DNA of 64,000 bases from Diploscapter coronatus (GCA_964036155.1 OZ038423.1:45585249-45649248); one strand, 5' to 3'; counted from the first letter of the stretch, positions 40,796 through 54,163 are shown. Numbers and translations: made by a program. Notes: generated from the letters alone by a model not told the origin.

Positions 40796-43700
40796 AGACG
40801 AACAGAAAATAAAAGTAATTTGCAGGTCAAGTACTTCAAACGATCCTAATCTTGATATGTTATCTCCTGAAAAGAATAGAGAACTTCGCTGTCAAAGTTT
40901 AGCAGTTTGCTAATTTTCTGCACTTAAAATGAGTGATTTTTAAAAGGAAACGTAATTCCCATAGAGCTCGATACGCTCTTTCCGATGATCCTGGGCTAAA
41001 TTTTCATTCTTTAAACTCGTCATCTTTCTATAGTGATGCCAAAAGTGTTATCCTAAAATTGAAATGACAATGCTAACCTAATTAAAGTTCCTCGGAAGCC
41101 ATGCCTTTCCTAAAAATCGACTGGACGAAATTCTATTTCTAACGCAAAACATGTGTTTTCTATTGACAGAGTCTAGAATTTCGAAGTCTTTCCTGGGAAA
41201 TTTGCAAAATTATGAGAAACTCAAATATCCTCTCTCCAATGCTTTATGTTCTTCTTGTTTCTTCCGCAAAACGAATGACCCTTTTGGGGCCGATTTTCAA
41301 TTTTTCACTTTCCATCCCTCCAAGAGGTGCTATTTTCTAAATTCTCTATCTTTTTCCCTCTTAGAACCTAAAGCTATTTCTTTTCGTAAAAGTTTTACGT
41401 TCTAGTGACCAAGTGAGCTTGGTTTTATCCACAGACTATCGTCGTAAATCACGTATAGTGAGAGATTTACGAAGATAAAGACAACTCTGAGAGGGTACAG
41501 AGAAAAAGTTAGAGATAAGAGGGACTGCTAATTTGTGAGAGAGAAAAGGGAAAACTAAGAGCATCTCACCTCTGAACAACAGATAGCCATCTAGTAGCTG
41601 ACCCCGGATTACGTGGCTCCAGAGATCTCATATATCCCCCTCTAATTTGTTAATTACTGAAGGGATTTCATATACCCACGGTTTTTTCTATCTTTGTCGC
41701 TTAAAGAAGTCCCATATCTCATTCTCCAAGCCTAATTAGGCCTCGAGCTTACAAAGTCGAAGCTTCCTTTTCTAATTTCGGGTCTTTCTATGCCTAGCCA
41801 TCTCTCGTTTTGAAATAGTATTTCTCCACAATTTCGCGTCAAATATTCCGCATTATTCTACACACAGAAAAGAGCAGAATTTTCGTGAATATCATTTTTC
41901 CAAGGGTAGCATTATTTTTAAATCACATTTTTTTTATCTAAACAGCATTTAATATTTGATGAATAGCCAGTTATTTTGAAACTCATATCCAAAGTTCAAC
42001 ATTATTTGAAGTCCATTGATAAGACTAGTAAACTGAAATTGAATAGGATAGTAGATTGTACATTTATTAAATTGAACATTTTTGCTTATTAATTTTACAA
42101 TTGGACTCATTCGAAGATCAATTTGAACCTGTGAACTTCCAACTAAAATGTTAATTAATTTTACGCGCTCCTTCCGAACCTTTCCTTCAAATAATGGATT
42201 GTCTCAGCACATGTGTTCACTTTTGGGGTAGGAAATTGGAAAATGTCATCCAATTTTTGCCTTCCTTTCCCTTTTTCCTCATTTAATACATAACTGATGG
42301 TTTCCTTCCGGATATAGATTTACGATAATTATTTGTTTTTGGTAGGAGCGAATGAGAAAACACAGATATTTTCCTAGGACTAGTATAATTTATCTTAAAT
42401 ATTCCTTCGACTTCAAAAAATTCTTAAATTTGTATTAGATTTTTCCGATATTTGCAAAATTCTACAATTCCCAAAATTTATTATCTTTGCATAGGAAATA
42501 TTGTTGTTTCTGACCCGTTACATAATAAACTAGCATTCTGCTCTTACAGTTCTTTGAAATCGCCGCTAGGCTTTGCGAGTTTTTATTGAGCCGGTCAGCA
42601 GATACATTGAATCTTTCCGGTTTAAGCCTATTGCATATTATTGTGCGCTACTGTTTTTAGGGCATTTGATATATACAGATTTCATATATCCACATTTTAA
42701 GTTTCAGAGGATTTCATTCATCATTTAAAAATTTCATACATTTTCTGAAATTCAATAAATTCATATATGTTTAGAGGATATTACAAATCTGCATCCTTCT
42801 AAATTCATATATATATTTTTTTTTTAATTTCATATATCTCTCCTCTCTGATATGATCTTCGGAATCATAATATTTACCATCCCATTTTCCATTTGATAAT
42901 AGCGATTTCGTTCTAGCGTGTCAGGCTTATTATCAAGTGCCTTACGTTCTGACTAATGCATGTGTTATATAGGCTGAAATTTGCATACTCTCCCTTTTCT
43001 CTCTAATGTCTAAAATTTCATGAGTCCGCTCCCAAAGTGAGTAGTGACCCGAGGTTGAGAGATATCGGGGATTTATTTGTTTTCCTTCTCTAACTCCCAT
43101 ATGTTCAGCACTATTTCTCTTTTTCTTTCTTTTCCTATGATTTCAGATTCGCATGTTCACTTTTCTGCCTGCGGGATCTTGCGTGAGCGCTCATTTCAAC
43201 AAATCTTATCTCAAAATCACACTTCTTCCGCTAAACTTTACAGCTTTTTATACACCAGCCGTTTTCCAAGTTTATGGGCTATTTGCTGAATTTATTATAG
43301 TCAATTTTATGTCTATGATTCATTTATTGATTTTTTGAATAATGAAATTCGCCGACTGATATATGAAAATCATATTTATCACTGACCTTATCATATCATT
43401 AATCTGAAGATATCGTCTTTTTCCCTGACCCTCTTGAATTCGATTTGTCTCTGACCATTTTTAATTCCTTCGCCCTTTTTGTCATCACCAGGTGTGGCTA
43501 TTTTTCACATTTCACTCAGGGAAATTTGACCAAATTCCATCAAAAAACACGGTGTTTTCGATCAATTTTTGGACTTACCGATGATTTTCCATCGATTTCT
43601 CCGAAACTCGCTAAAATCTTCGGCACTAAGAAAAATAATTTCGCTTTCTATCTTAAATTGAATTTACTTATTTTTATTCATATCTCAATATTTTATTAAA

Positions 43701-45145
43701 ATGATAAGGATATTTCTTATTTCCAAGACTATCGAAAATATGCATTCTTTTCTCATACACGAATATGACCTTGTATAACTTTTTCTTCCTAATAGATTCG
43801 AGGCGCCTTTCTTTCTTCTTTCTTTTGGATATTGATTTTTTCGGATTTCATATATCCGGATCTGCGAAATTCATCATCATTTATCATTTAGCTGTCTATC
43901 AATCAAATATATCTTTCTTTTCCAATTTGCATATAAACCTGCCCCGGCTTTCACTAGCTACCAAATAGGTGCGCTAATAGTCATTGATAATCCCCTCCGA
44001 AGTTGAGATTTCGCATATTTCATATATATCCGGATATATAAAATCTTCAATTATTATGATGTAATTTTGAATTTCATATATCCTCGATCTCGAGAAATTG
44101 TCACCATTTCATCAATTGTCGACGTATTTCTCGAACTTCTTTAGCTCTCTTAAAACTAATGATATTTTCACTTTGTCATTTTCAATTATGAGTCCTCTCT
44201 CAGGGCGTATTCCCATACAAATTTTGCCTGATTCCTTTCTGTCTCTTCAGGATAGGTTTGTCTATAACTCAGGTCACATTTCACAAATTTAATTACGCTA
44301 GAGTGTTCAAGGCTTTGATCCAGCGAATCTGGGAATTTTGAACAGCTGTTAATTCGAATTAATTTGAGAATCTCAGAGGTCTGAATATTCCAATTTTGAA
44401 GGCTTTCAATGACAGGCATGAGAACCATATTTTAAAAATTAAAATGGCCACAAAATTAACATAAGATATTCACGAAATCGCAGACTTTATAAGAAAATAT
44501 TGAGCATTTTTAGATTATCTTCGATATTTTGATCATTTAGAGCATAAATCAAAGATATTTTCAAAAATCTCGATAATTGTTGTCTATAATTAGGAGAGAG
44601 CTTTATTTTCTGCTCTCCCGGATATATCATATGCCGCTCGGTTGTCATTTTGTGCCGGTCACTTGGTCCTCCAGAGCCGTTTTATTACCGGATTGCGCCA
44701 TCTGTCGCTAGCCCATGTTTTTATTCTCCAGACTCGAAATAATTCTAGAGTTGTTCAGAATGCTGTAAAATTCCATTAGTATCAAATTTGTCGAAACCCC
44801 GAGGAACATTTTATGATCTTTTTATTACCTGCAAATTACCGAATTTAATTATCTTCAGCAAAATTCTCAAGTTTCCTACCTCAATCTATACTTTAACAGA
44901 TGACTATTCATAATTAAAAAAGCTGATCTCCACCGTTTTAGCTTGGGTTTTTAATGGTTGATTGAAATTCTTTAACTCTATCATTTAGTTTGCGAAGTTT
45001 ACCCGAAAGTTTTCGCGTTTTTGAGTAAATGGCGAAAAATTCCAAGTCTCGAATTTCAGAAAGCCCCGCACAAAGGTTCATTCGAAAGAAAGAAGAAACG
45101 AAATGACTCAAGCCATGAATTGAATGCCCGATTTCAAAGAAGAAA
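40796..45145. other. Gene-poor intergenic DNA, right part
   Basis: Upstream region of the Ig-receptor gene. No protein gene is supported. It is rich in minus-orientation copies of the dispersed motif (GATTTCATATATCC near 41662, 42682, 43848, 44018 and 44075), in contrast to plus-orientation copies further left. A purine-rich block lies at 41460-41570 and pyrimidine-rich blocks at 43060-43140 and 43400-43480. Confidence 0.45.
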
Positions 45146-48100
45146 ATGCCGAAATACAAGTCGAAAATTTGGATATTCATCTATTTTCTATTGATTTTAT
45201 TCGACTATGTCGACGCGGAGCTTAGATCTCGTAAGTCGTTATAAGTTATTTAAGTTCCGATCGATTTCTAGAGGTTCCTAAAACCAAGCTTCAGAAACCT
45301 TCGACCTGCCTTCTCTCTGGGTGCATGTGGATCAACTCTATCTGATCAAACGCAACCCCACGAATTTGTCCTGTCAACTAAGTCCCGGATATTCGGAAGC
45401 GAAACTTTCCACGATTGACTGGCTCAAAAATGGAGAGCTGCTTGAAAGAGTCAAGGAAAAGATCGGAGGAGAGGCGTACGATGACTATCAAGTCAACGGA
45501 GAGACGTATGAATTAGAATTGTCAATCGAAACAACAGAATTGTTACTAGAAATCTAAGAATTGTCCATATGAACTATTGGATTCGCCAGTTTAAATATCG
45601 ACTTTTAGGCTGACTCTGCACAATGCAAGACAATACATGGAAGGCGAGTATCAGTGCGTGGCGGATGTTTCGGATATTCGACTTTCTAATAAACAGCTAA
45701 TTCAAGTATGAATCCACGGGTTTCATTCTTCTCAATTTAAAAACTTAGACCCGACTAGTTTCCTCGCCGATTTTGATCAGGAGAGCTAGAATCACAAAAT
45801 TCGACAAGATTCGAGATCACGTAAGCCAGTTTTAAAATTTTATTCAAATTAGAGATCAATATAATTGTCATGAAACTACGAAAAATCTTGTTGTCTTACA
45901 AAAATCATGCAAACTCCATGTCAAACATTTCGTCAATCATATTCTCGAGTCGGGCCTTAGAGTGTTGACCCCACGGCGTGAAGTCGTATTTCAAATCATT
46001 CAGACGGTTCAAGATCTCCATTAGCGCTACTTCATCAGTAAATCTTCTTTCTTTGGACCTGAACTTATCGTAAAATCTAAAACTCGAGCATTTTTGAGCT
46101 CACCTAGACTTCTTCTTGTAGATCGTGATGGAATCTGGGACTTTCGAAAGGGGTAACCGATTCCTGATCATAGGGGGCGGGGTACCGGCTGCGGCCTCAA
46201 CCTTAATCTGGAGCTTATTCAAAAATCCAGGGGCCTAAAATTAGCATATCTTTGAAAAATAGATAAAATTATAATTTTTTTGTTTGTAAAATTACCTCTG
46301 TGGGTCTTTCCGTTGCCAAAGTAATGTGGACCGGTAAATTGACGTCGGGGTTTTTCTCGGAAAAGTCGAATTTCGAAGATCCGGCTAGGGACGGGGCAGT
46401 TTTTGCTATTTCCATATTTTCAGTAGTCTCTTCAGGTGCGGGTGCGGGTGTCGATAAGACATATTGAATTTGACCATCGGGTTTTATCTTTGCGATATAC
46501 CGAAACGATGATTCTTGAAGAACTATCTGGAATTTCAAGTATTTTCTTCAAAAAACAAGTATTTTCCAATTTTTCTCAAAACCGGCTTTTCAAATTGAAA
46601 ATTTTCAAGGTCAAATTGGGGCATACAATTGAATATTTACCGTATCACTTTTCTGAGTGAGTATCAGAAAAATCCAGAATAGTTTGAAGATCATTCTGAA
46701 GTGGGTCCTTAAAATTAGAAGTCCGGGGGTAAATTTAGAAGGTCATGGGCTTGAATTTTGAGGGACGGTATACTAAAAGTTAAGGTATTGGCATGCGCTC
46801 TTGAGAAGGGCGCAGAAAATTTAAATGATGAAAGACTTTCGGAAACGAAACGAAATGATGCTTGACACTAGATGAAGAATGAAAGGCGGAATGACTTTGA
46901 AAACTTTGAGAACTCGAGAAAATCTAGCGAGAGAAAAGAGTAACGAAAGTTAGAAACTGTAAAAAGTCTTTGTTAACCATCTCTGCGAAACTTAGCATAG
47001 GCGCTAATGCGCCATAACTCTATGCCCGGGGTTTAGGCAGAATTTCGATTTTTAATTGTGAGACAAAACAGCGTTCGTGAATTTTTTCACAATGGGACCT
47101 CAGAATACTCAACTGTCATTTCAAGTTTAACGTTTAACTGTTAACGCTTCTTGCAAACGAAATTCTGAGGCAATAAGTTTCGAGCCAGAAAGTTAGGTGT
47201 TTACATGGTATTTGGAAATCAGAAATTATAGGAAGAGTAGTTGAAATTGGATTGGGAGAAATCTAATTTGGAATGGTCAGAACCATGTTATTTCTTCCAA
47301 ACTGAATTCCTTTCAGCTAGTAGTTTTTGAGCTAGTACATACGTTCTTATGATTGATAGGAGTACTCTTCTCTCAAATGTAATATCTCATGGTATTACCT
47401 GTTTTCAGAGAAGAAGGAGACCTAAACCATGGAAAGAATTTCGGTATTAACAAATCAAAAAACAAGACTATAGTTTGAATTCAAACTTTTTGAAATTATT
47501 TTATTTTTCGCTAATAGGTTATAAGACAGGAAATATTTCGGTATTTACCAGGTTATACACTATAACGTAAATAGAAAAGGGCGAAATAGGACAGAATTAG
47601 AAAATTGACAATCTTCTATTCTCTGTACTCTTATATGAAAGAATACCATTCATTCTATCAAACAATCTTCTGGTGGCAGAGGGAATGAGAATTGAATAAA
47701 AAGTCGCCAAATCTATTGGTAAAGTTAAAGGACATAACATAAGGAGGGGAGATGAATGGAAAACCTAGCCGTTCAATAACCTTACCGAAAATCACCAACC
47801 CGTAAACATACAGCCATTTCACAAGCGCATAGTTTAGGGCTATATAAAGTCAATTTCAGCGTATTTAACAAACTATATATTGCAAGATACCCGGCTTTGT
47901 AATTTTATGATAAGCAGTGAAGATTCCTGCATAACATCAAAAACTTGTTTAGTTTTATGCTACAAAAATCAATCTAAGCTAACTATGCTGAGATATTGCA
48001 ATCTTTATGGTCGACCTTAAAATTTTCGCATTTTTTGCAGAATTTTACTGCTAACCGTGAGGAATTCTGTAAATAAACTCTTTTTGCGTTATATCTAAGT

Positions 48101-51100
48101 TTCGAATTCTTTTAAACTTAGGCGTAATTGATACGGTCTTAGTTCTAATAGGGTCATTCAAGCATGTCGAAATGACCTAATGGGGGTTGATTAACACACA
48201 CGATAATGAAATTCTTCAAACTTAATTAGGAAACTATTAGCCGTCAGTTATGATACATGTGTGTGTATGCAGAAAGACAATAAGAGCAACGACAATTTGA
48301 TTATTGCTGAATAAGGCTAGGGTCCGTAATTACAGACATGTGCTAAACACTACGGATAATGCAATATTCTAATGGCTAATAGGGGCTATTCCAAGAAAAT
48401 TTTGGATTTTTAAAGTTAAAATTTCTCTAATTTAACAAAGACTATGATAGAAGCAAGCAATAGCGTTGGACACACAGACAAACGCACTCATGGGGATTAC
48501 TAAAGAGTAGATGCTTCGAAAAATATATGCCAGCAGGGGAAATTTTATATTTAACTACTTTTAGTTTAGGATACGAATATCTCAAACAATTTTAAAAGAT
48601 ATTTTACCGCTTCACATCCAGAAAAAATTCGGAAATTTCAGGTCCTGGAAGTGCGAAGAAACGAAGTCGCGCGATTACCTTGCGCAGGATTACCCGATGT
48701 TATCCCCGGCCCTCCGAAGATATGCTTTGAAAAACTAGGAAGCACCGAGTGTCTGGGATCGAATCCAAGTAGGGGATTTCAAACATTTCTGTGATAAAAA
48801 GTGGTTTGTTTCAGACGATACCAAATTTCTGGCTACAAGTACGGGACTTCAAATATCCATGGCTCAACCAGAAGACAAGGGACTCTATCATTGCGTTGTG
48901 CGAAACGACTATATAAACCAAACTCGCCGAAGTCCTAAGCCCGTCATTTTATATGTAAGTTTAAAATGCATTTATTAAACTTTCCCGATAAAGATCAATG
49001 AAGCAGCATATTTAGAAATTCGAGAAAATTTTATCTTGAATTTATTGTACTACTTTTATGAATTCCCTTTAAGAATCCTAGAAACTTGACGATCAATTAT
49101 TTTCAGGTGAAAGACGACGTCATCAAATTGAACGAAGAACAAAATGACGCTATCATTGAACAGCAAGCCCAGTCCGAAATGGTCTTCCCCCTGAAAAATA
49201 CGACCATTGATAAACCCATAATTGTGGATGCAGCGAGGTTTTTCACCGTAATTTTGGAAAATGACGTTGGAATTCATTGTTACAGGGGCGAAGACGTTAT
49301 TCTGGAGTGCGTTATCTCTAGAGCTAACATTGTCTGGATCAAGCAGAATGACACTACACCCATAATAACATTGAATGATAGAGAGGCTAGGGTCTATCAA
49401 GAATGGGGAAACCTCAGAATCAACAAGGTTACAGTAGGTAAGAAGATTGTTTTTTTTTTAGATTTTTGGAAATCTTTGAATTTCAGACGACTCCGGAATT
49501 TATGCTTGTATCGGACTTTCATTGCTGGATTCTACTAAAACTATAGAGGAAACTACTCAGCCGAGGTAAAACTTAGAAATTAAGTCAGATTTCTTAGCTT
49601 TAGTCTCAGTTAAAATAGTGATATTAATGTTAGTTCTAATTTAACCCTAACTACTTCGAGTTAGATTTAAGTTTCGTATATCTACCTGAGATTCAAATCT
49701 GAATTATACCTTAACTTATATCGTTTTAACTGAAACACTTCAGAGTCTACTATAATTTGGTAGTTCATGCCCCAACCGCTGTAAACCTGACATTGGCCCC
49801 TCAGCCAGACAAATCCATCGTCCTGGAATGCACTGCTTACAATTTGCGCTACGAAATCCCGATGGCCTTTGTGAATGGCACTGCCCTGATAGATTCGATC
49901 GAGCAGATGGGCGTGCCCTCGAACACTGATTTCTTCACGAACCCTATCAGGGTCCAGATGCAAGTCAAGACTTCATTCAGTGGGAGTGTTCAGGTGATTT
50001 ATTTTTATTTTTTGAATATGAAACAGATCAGTTTCTTTCCTAATTTAAACATTTGAAATGTGCGGAGAGAGCTCTAAAATGGTGTAAAATTTATGGAGAT
50101 CATGTTTCTCGAAAAAATGTTGATAGACATCGCCACTTTATCGAAAAATAAATGAATAAAAACAAGCAATAAAGGAGATTTTTATGAATTTTTAGAACGA
50201 AGATCGATTTTTTCAATATATAGCTTTCAGTGCATTTCTCGGCCCGCGATGGAAGAGGCGGAAGTCTATGGAAAGGAACTTGAAAGGGGCAAATCGATGA
50301 ACCAATTTGTGATGAGCTCGAAGAACCCGAACGACGATTTGATTATCACCGGGCCGACCAATCTGACGGTCAGAGCAGGACGGAACACCGAATTGCCCTG
50401 CATCGTGCAGAGGGTGAAGAGCAAACATTGGATGAAAGGTAGGATTTCGTTTATCCTGAGATCTTATATCTCTTTGAGTTTCATATATCTTAGGATTTTT
50501 ATACGATAGAATTTAATGTATTCTAATCTTTAGTTATGCTTGAGTATCTTTTTTAATATAATTTATGATATATACAGCCCGATATCTGAAACATCCAAAA
50601 ATCCTCTATTTTAGACAAGGGATACGTCAAGATCTTCGGAGATGACACGAGATTCAGAGTGGCTGGGTCTAACTCCCTGAAAATCTCCCAAGTCCAAAAG
50701 TCGGACGAAGGTATTTTGATAAAAAGTTATCGGATGGTACCAATAAATGGCAATTCAGGATGGTACACCTGTGTGGTAACTGGGGTTGGGTCCCAACAAT
50801 CTAGGGCTTCGGCGTACTTGACTGTGGTGACAGATGCGGAAGCGCTAAGGACCACTCAGCAGGAGAAATTGCAGTTTAAGGTCGGTTTGGGAAAAATTTA
50901 GACTTTTTAAAATTACTACCGTTTTTGGAAATTTAAGCGTGATTCTAATGTAATTTAACGACAAATGAACATAATGTTAAGTTTCAGAAGAAGGACGATA
51001 AATTGATAGTGGATGATGTAAAGGGATTCGTTTCAAACTCGGATGTTAGACTGCAATGGACCGTACTTGGATCGCAAGAAGCGTTAAATCTGATCAAGAA

Positions 51101-54100
51101 GTTCAAGTAAGATTCTCATTAATTAGAAAAAAAATTAGCTTGACGTTAAACTTTTAGAATCGAAGTGAAAAGGAATGAAACCAGTTCGGACTATTTTGTA
51201 GCTGAAGAAGTTTCGAGTCATGTCAGAGCCTCTACAATCAAGCAACTATTCCCAAATAACCAGTAATTTCAAACCTAGCTTCTAAATTAAGTAGAAGTTT
51301 AAAAATTCAGGTACAAATTCCGGGTTCGACTTGTCAGGGAAGATGATTCTGAGGTTCTTTCTAGCGAAACCAAGTGGATGAAGATCGACCTACCTGATGG
51401 CGACGTAATACCACCTGCTCCTATGGTGGGTTTTGGCGTTATCAAATTCAAATTTCGCCTCTTAACGACTCTAAAAAACTATTTCAGTTAGAATCCTTGG
51501 AAATGATCTCAGAAACTTCTGCTCAAGTAACTTGGAATCACACGGTGCCATTCCCGAATGCCATCGCTAAACATTTCATAATAATGTACTTTTTCAACGG
51601 TTCGGAAAACGGAGAGACGGTTAGTTCTCAATTTTCGTTCCCAGTCAAAATTTTCATTCAAATTTTTCAATCCCTATATTTTACTCTCAATTTCCCACTA
51701 GGATTTCAATATATAGCCTCGGAAATCGTATATCTTCCAGTTTTACTATCATCAAACCTGTCGCCACAAAGTTGGTGATTTGACAGGCTACTCCCTCTTT
51801 GTCTGTCCGTCTGTTATCTCGTGAAATCCTTTTATCTCTTATCCTTCCTTTCTTTGAGAGACATTGTCCCATCTCACAGTTAGAGGAATAGCGGCCTTGT
51901 CTGGATTTAGATAGAATTTATGTTTTACTGCCTATGACTTAGCAGTTTCAAAGGCAGAAATCGATATTTCTTATAAAACGCCAAAAATCTTAGAAAATTT
52001 TCTGTAAATTTCTTTCTAAATTCAAAAAATCTTATATTTGCTCATAACTGCGTTCTCTCACAAGAACCTATCAAATCATACGTTTTGTTTTGTTCTATTT
52101 CTTATCTCCGAACTGTCACTTTCGATTTTTCAACTGTCAAACATAAATTTCTCTCAAGAGTTTCTAATGATTCATCATTTTCCCGCCCAATTTCAAAATG
52201 AGTAATCTCTTATACAGTTTATATTTTAGATTTCGTTCGACGGAGGTTCAACTACACAGGCCGTACTTCCAAATTTGGTGCCGGATTCCACCTATACGAT
52301 CCAGGTCATCGCTGAAAATCTTGCAGGCAAAAGCCCACCCTCTAACCAGATGAACTTAAATACTACGGGTAGGTCCTATATTCATTTTTCGGGGGTCTTA
52401 TATTCAAGCTCTGGGTCTTGTATGAATTTAAAAGACTTGTATTTTATCGATTTTCCACGAAGATCAAGCTCTGATCATTCAGATGCAATCTATTGATACA
52501 GCGAGTCATTTTGTGCTGAAATAGTAGAACGTAGAGAAAAAGGATTAGCGATCGCATCTGTTACTGAGAATATTTGTGCGGTCAAAAGAAGTTTCAAACA
52601 TAAACATTGGCTGAAATTTCACTTATAACTCGGAATTCTGCAAATATCTTCGATTCAAAGTGTTTTTTTTTCAAAATATAATCAATTTCAGCTTCTCAAA
52701 ACACAGGAGTTATGAATACTATCAAGTCCGTACTTCACTCCATCAACCCACACTTGACCTTTCAAACTGCGGCCATCGTACTGTGTTTACTTTTCGTAAC
52801 TCTATTAGTTATACTAATTTGCTGCGTCGTTTTCTGCAATATTCGAAGTCCCAGTACCGTCAAGACTCAAGGTATGAAAAGCTTCGCAAATTTGGTCTAA
52901 AGTTGATTTTCAGCAAACGGGAAATTCCTGGATACGTCTTATAGAATTTTCAACGAGCAAAAAGTGCATAAATCACGGATTTACAATGGACCAGACGATC
53001 TATTCGCTACAGATGATATTGACGAGTCTTCTCCTTTGAAGGTAAGGATAAATTTTTTAAGTTGGCCTATTCAGGATCTATCTTTGACCCGTGTTCGACT
53101 TACCCAAGACTAACACTTTATGGTATATTCTGGGACTATTTTGACCTGTCTAAATTTCGTTTGACTATCCAAAACTTATCATTAACCTATTCCAGGCTTT
53201 TCTCAGATTTATCCCTTACCTACCTAAAATCTACTTCTGTCCTTTCCTAGATTTATCATTGATTTGCAGAAATTCGACGACCGTCGAAATTCCAAGTCCT
53301 CCGACAAATTCCCGTTCGTCGAAATGGGCCACTTGCCCAACGTCTATGGTACGGCAGACGGTAGCTTGGAATTCGAAACCAACGAGCAAGACGATTTCGA
53401 CCCACAGAGGAACTCCACGTTCCTGGGATCCACGAAAATTCCTGGTAAGATGTGGCACCATTTTGGTATCAGATAATGGTATTGATGCCATTTTGGTAGT
53501 TTAATGCCGTAATTTAGGTACCGGCATGTATACGTCTCAAGCCGCAAGATGCTATTCCCCGGATAGTGGCACTAGTCATGAGGTTATAGTGCCTCTAACC
53601 ACAAGGACTTCAGCTATTCTGACTCCACCGTCTCAGGTAAGTCTAAAAATCAAGATTTTTGTTTAAAATTGATTTTCAGCTGACCGGATCTCCACAAAGG
53701 GTAGTCGCGTATAAGTGCCCGGATGCGTTGCTTTATAGTCCGGCTGGTACGAGTTCTTCGGTGACTGAATCGAGCTCAGGCGTGCATACGAACAGGAATA
53801 ACTGTGATAGTCCGACACAGGCGCTGTAAGATCCTTAGTCGATATCAGCTTTAAGACGAAGATCAGCCTTGACTTATATAAAAACTAAGTCCTCTTGAAA
53901 AGCGAGCAATTTTATAATGAAGTTCAACCTTAAATTTATGAAAGATCAAGTTTCCTGAAAAGAGATCAGTAATTTTCAGAACGGACGGCTCAAACAGTGA
54001 CACAGGAATCCGGTGCAATTCATCCAGAAACAGCCAAGTCTCATCTAACGAAGGCGGAAAGGGAATTCAACTAGTGACCTTCAAAGGCGGCCATATTCCA

Positions 54101-54163
54101 CCATCACCAAACTCGTCATTCCTGTCTTCTACCATAGATAGGAAAAATTTAGTTGCTGAATAA
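45146..54163 (+). CDS. Single-pass receptor with five Ig and two FN3 domains, 22 exons
   Basis: About 1100 residues. Exons: 45146-45230, 45295-45520, 45609-45705, 48642-48768, 48815-48954, 49107-49437, 49487-49565, 49744-49993, 50231-50438, 50615-50710, 50759-50880, 50988-51106, 51158-51262, 51311-51425, 51488-51619, 52230-52368, 52692-52871, 52914-53041, 53270-53444, 53518-53636, 53680-53825, 53980-54163. The signal peptide (IWIFIYFLLILFDYVDA) is followed by Ig-like domains ending in GEYQC, GLYHC, SGIYAC, SGSVQC and EGWYTC, two FN3 domains (about 590-790), a membrane span (AAIVLCLLFVTLLVILICCV, about 815-838) and a 260-residue Ser-rich cytoplasmic tail. Ig2 and Ig4 are degenerate. The layout matches Turtle/IGSF9 and is near CDON/BOC/Ihog; I do not assign an orthologue. 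Likely neuronal adhesion or guidance. The second donor could instead be after 45541. Intron 3 (2.9 kb) contains another gene. Confidence 0.9.
45905..46694 (-). CDS. Small secreted protein nested in an intron of the Ig-receptor gene
   Basis: Four exons, 46694-46641, 46526-46296, 46234-46104 and 46058-45905, give 189 residues with all junctions in phase. The N-terminus (MIFKLFWIFLILTQKSDT) looks like a signal peptide. It is followed by a Pro/Thr/Glu-rich stretch (STPAPAPEETTENME), a Pro-rich basic middle (AAAGTPPPMIRNRLPLSKVP) and an acidic C-terminus (LENMIDEMFDMEFA). There are no cysteines in the mature part. I do not recognise the family. It is entirely inside intron 3 of the Ig-receptor gene and on the other strand. 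A minus-strand AATAAA (45839-45844) lies about 60 nt past the stop. Predicted extracellular; function unknown. Confidence 0.75.
46695..48641 (+). other. Remainder of the large Ig-receptor intron
   Basis: Upstream flank of the nested gene and the rest of intron 3. A purine-rich block at 46800-46970 probably includes the nested gene's promoter. No other exon or RNA gene is seen. Confidence 0.4.

Noticed and set aside
53231..53547. Overlapping frames on both strands near the Ig-receptor tail
   Set aside because: Shadows of exon 53270-53444; only the frame AAA-TTC-GAC joins neighbours in phase.
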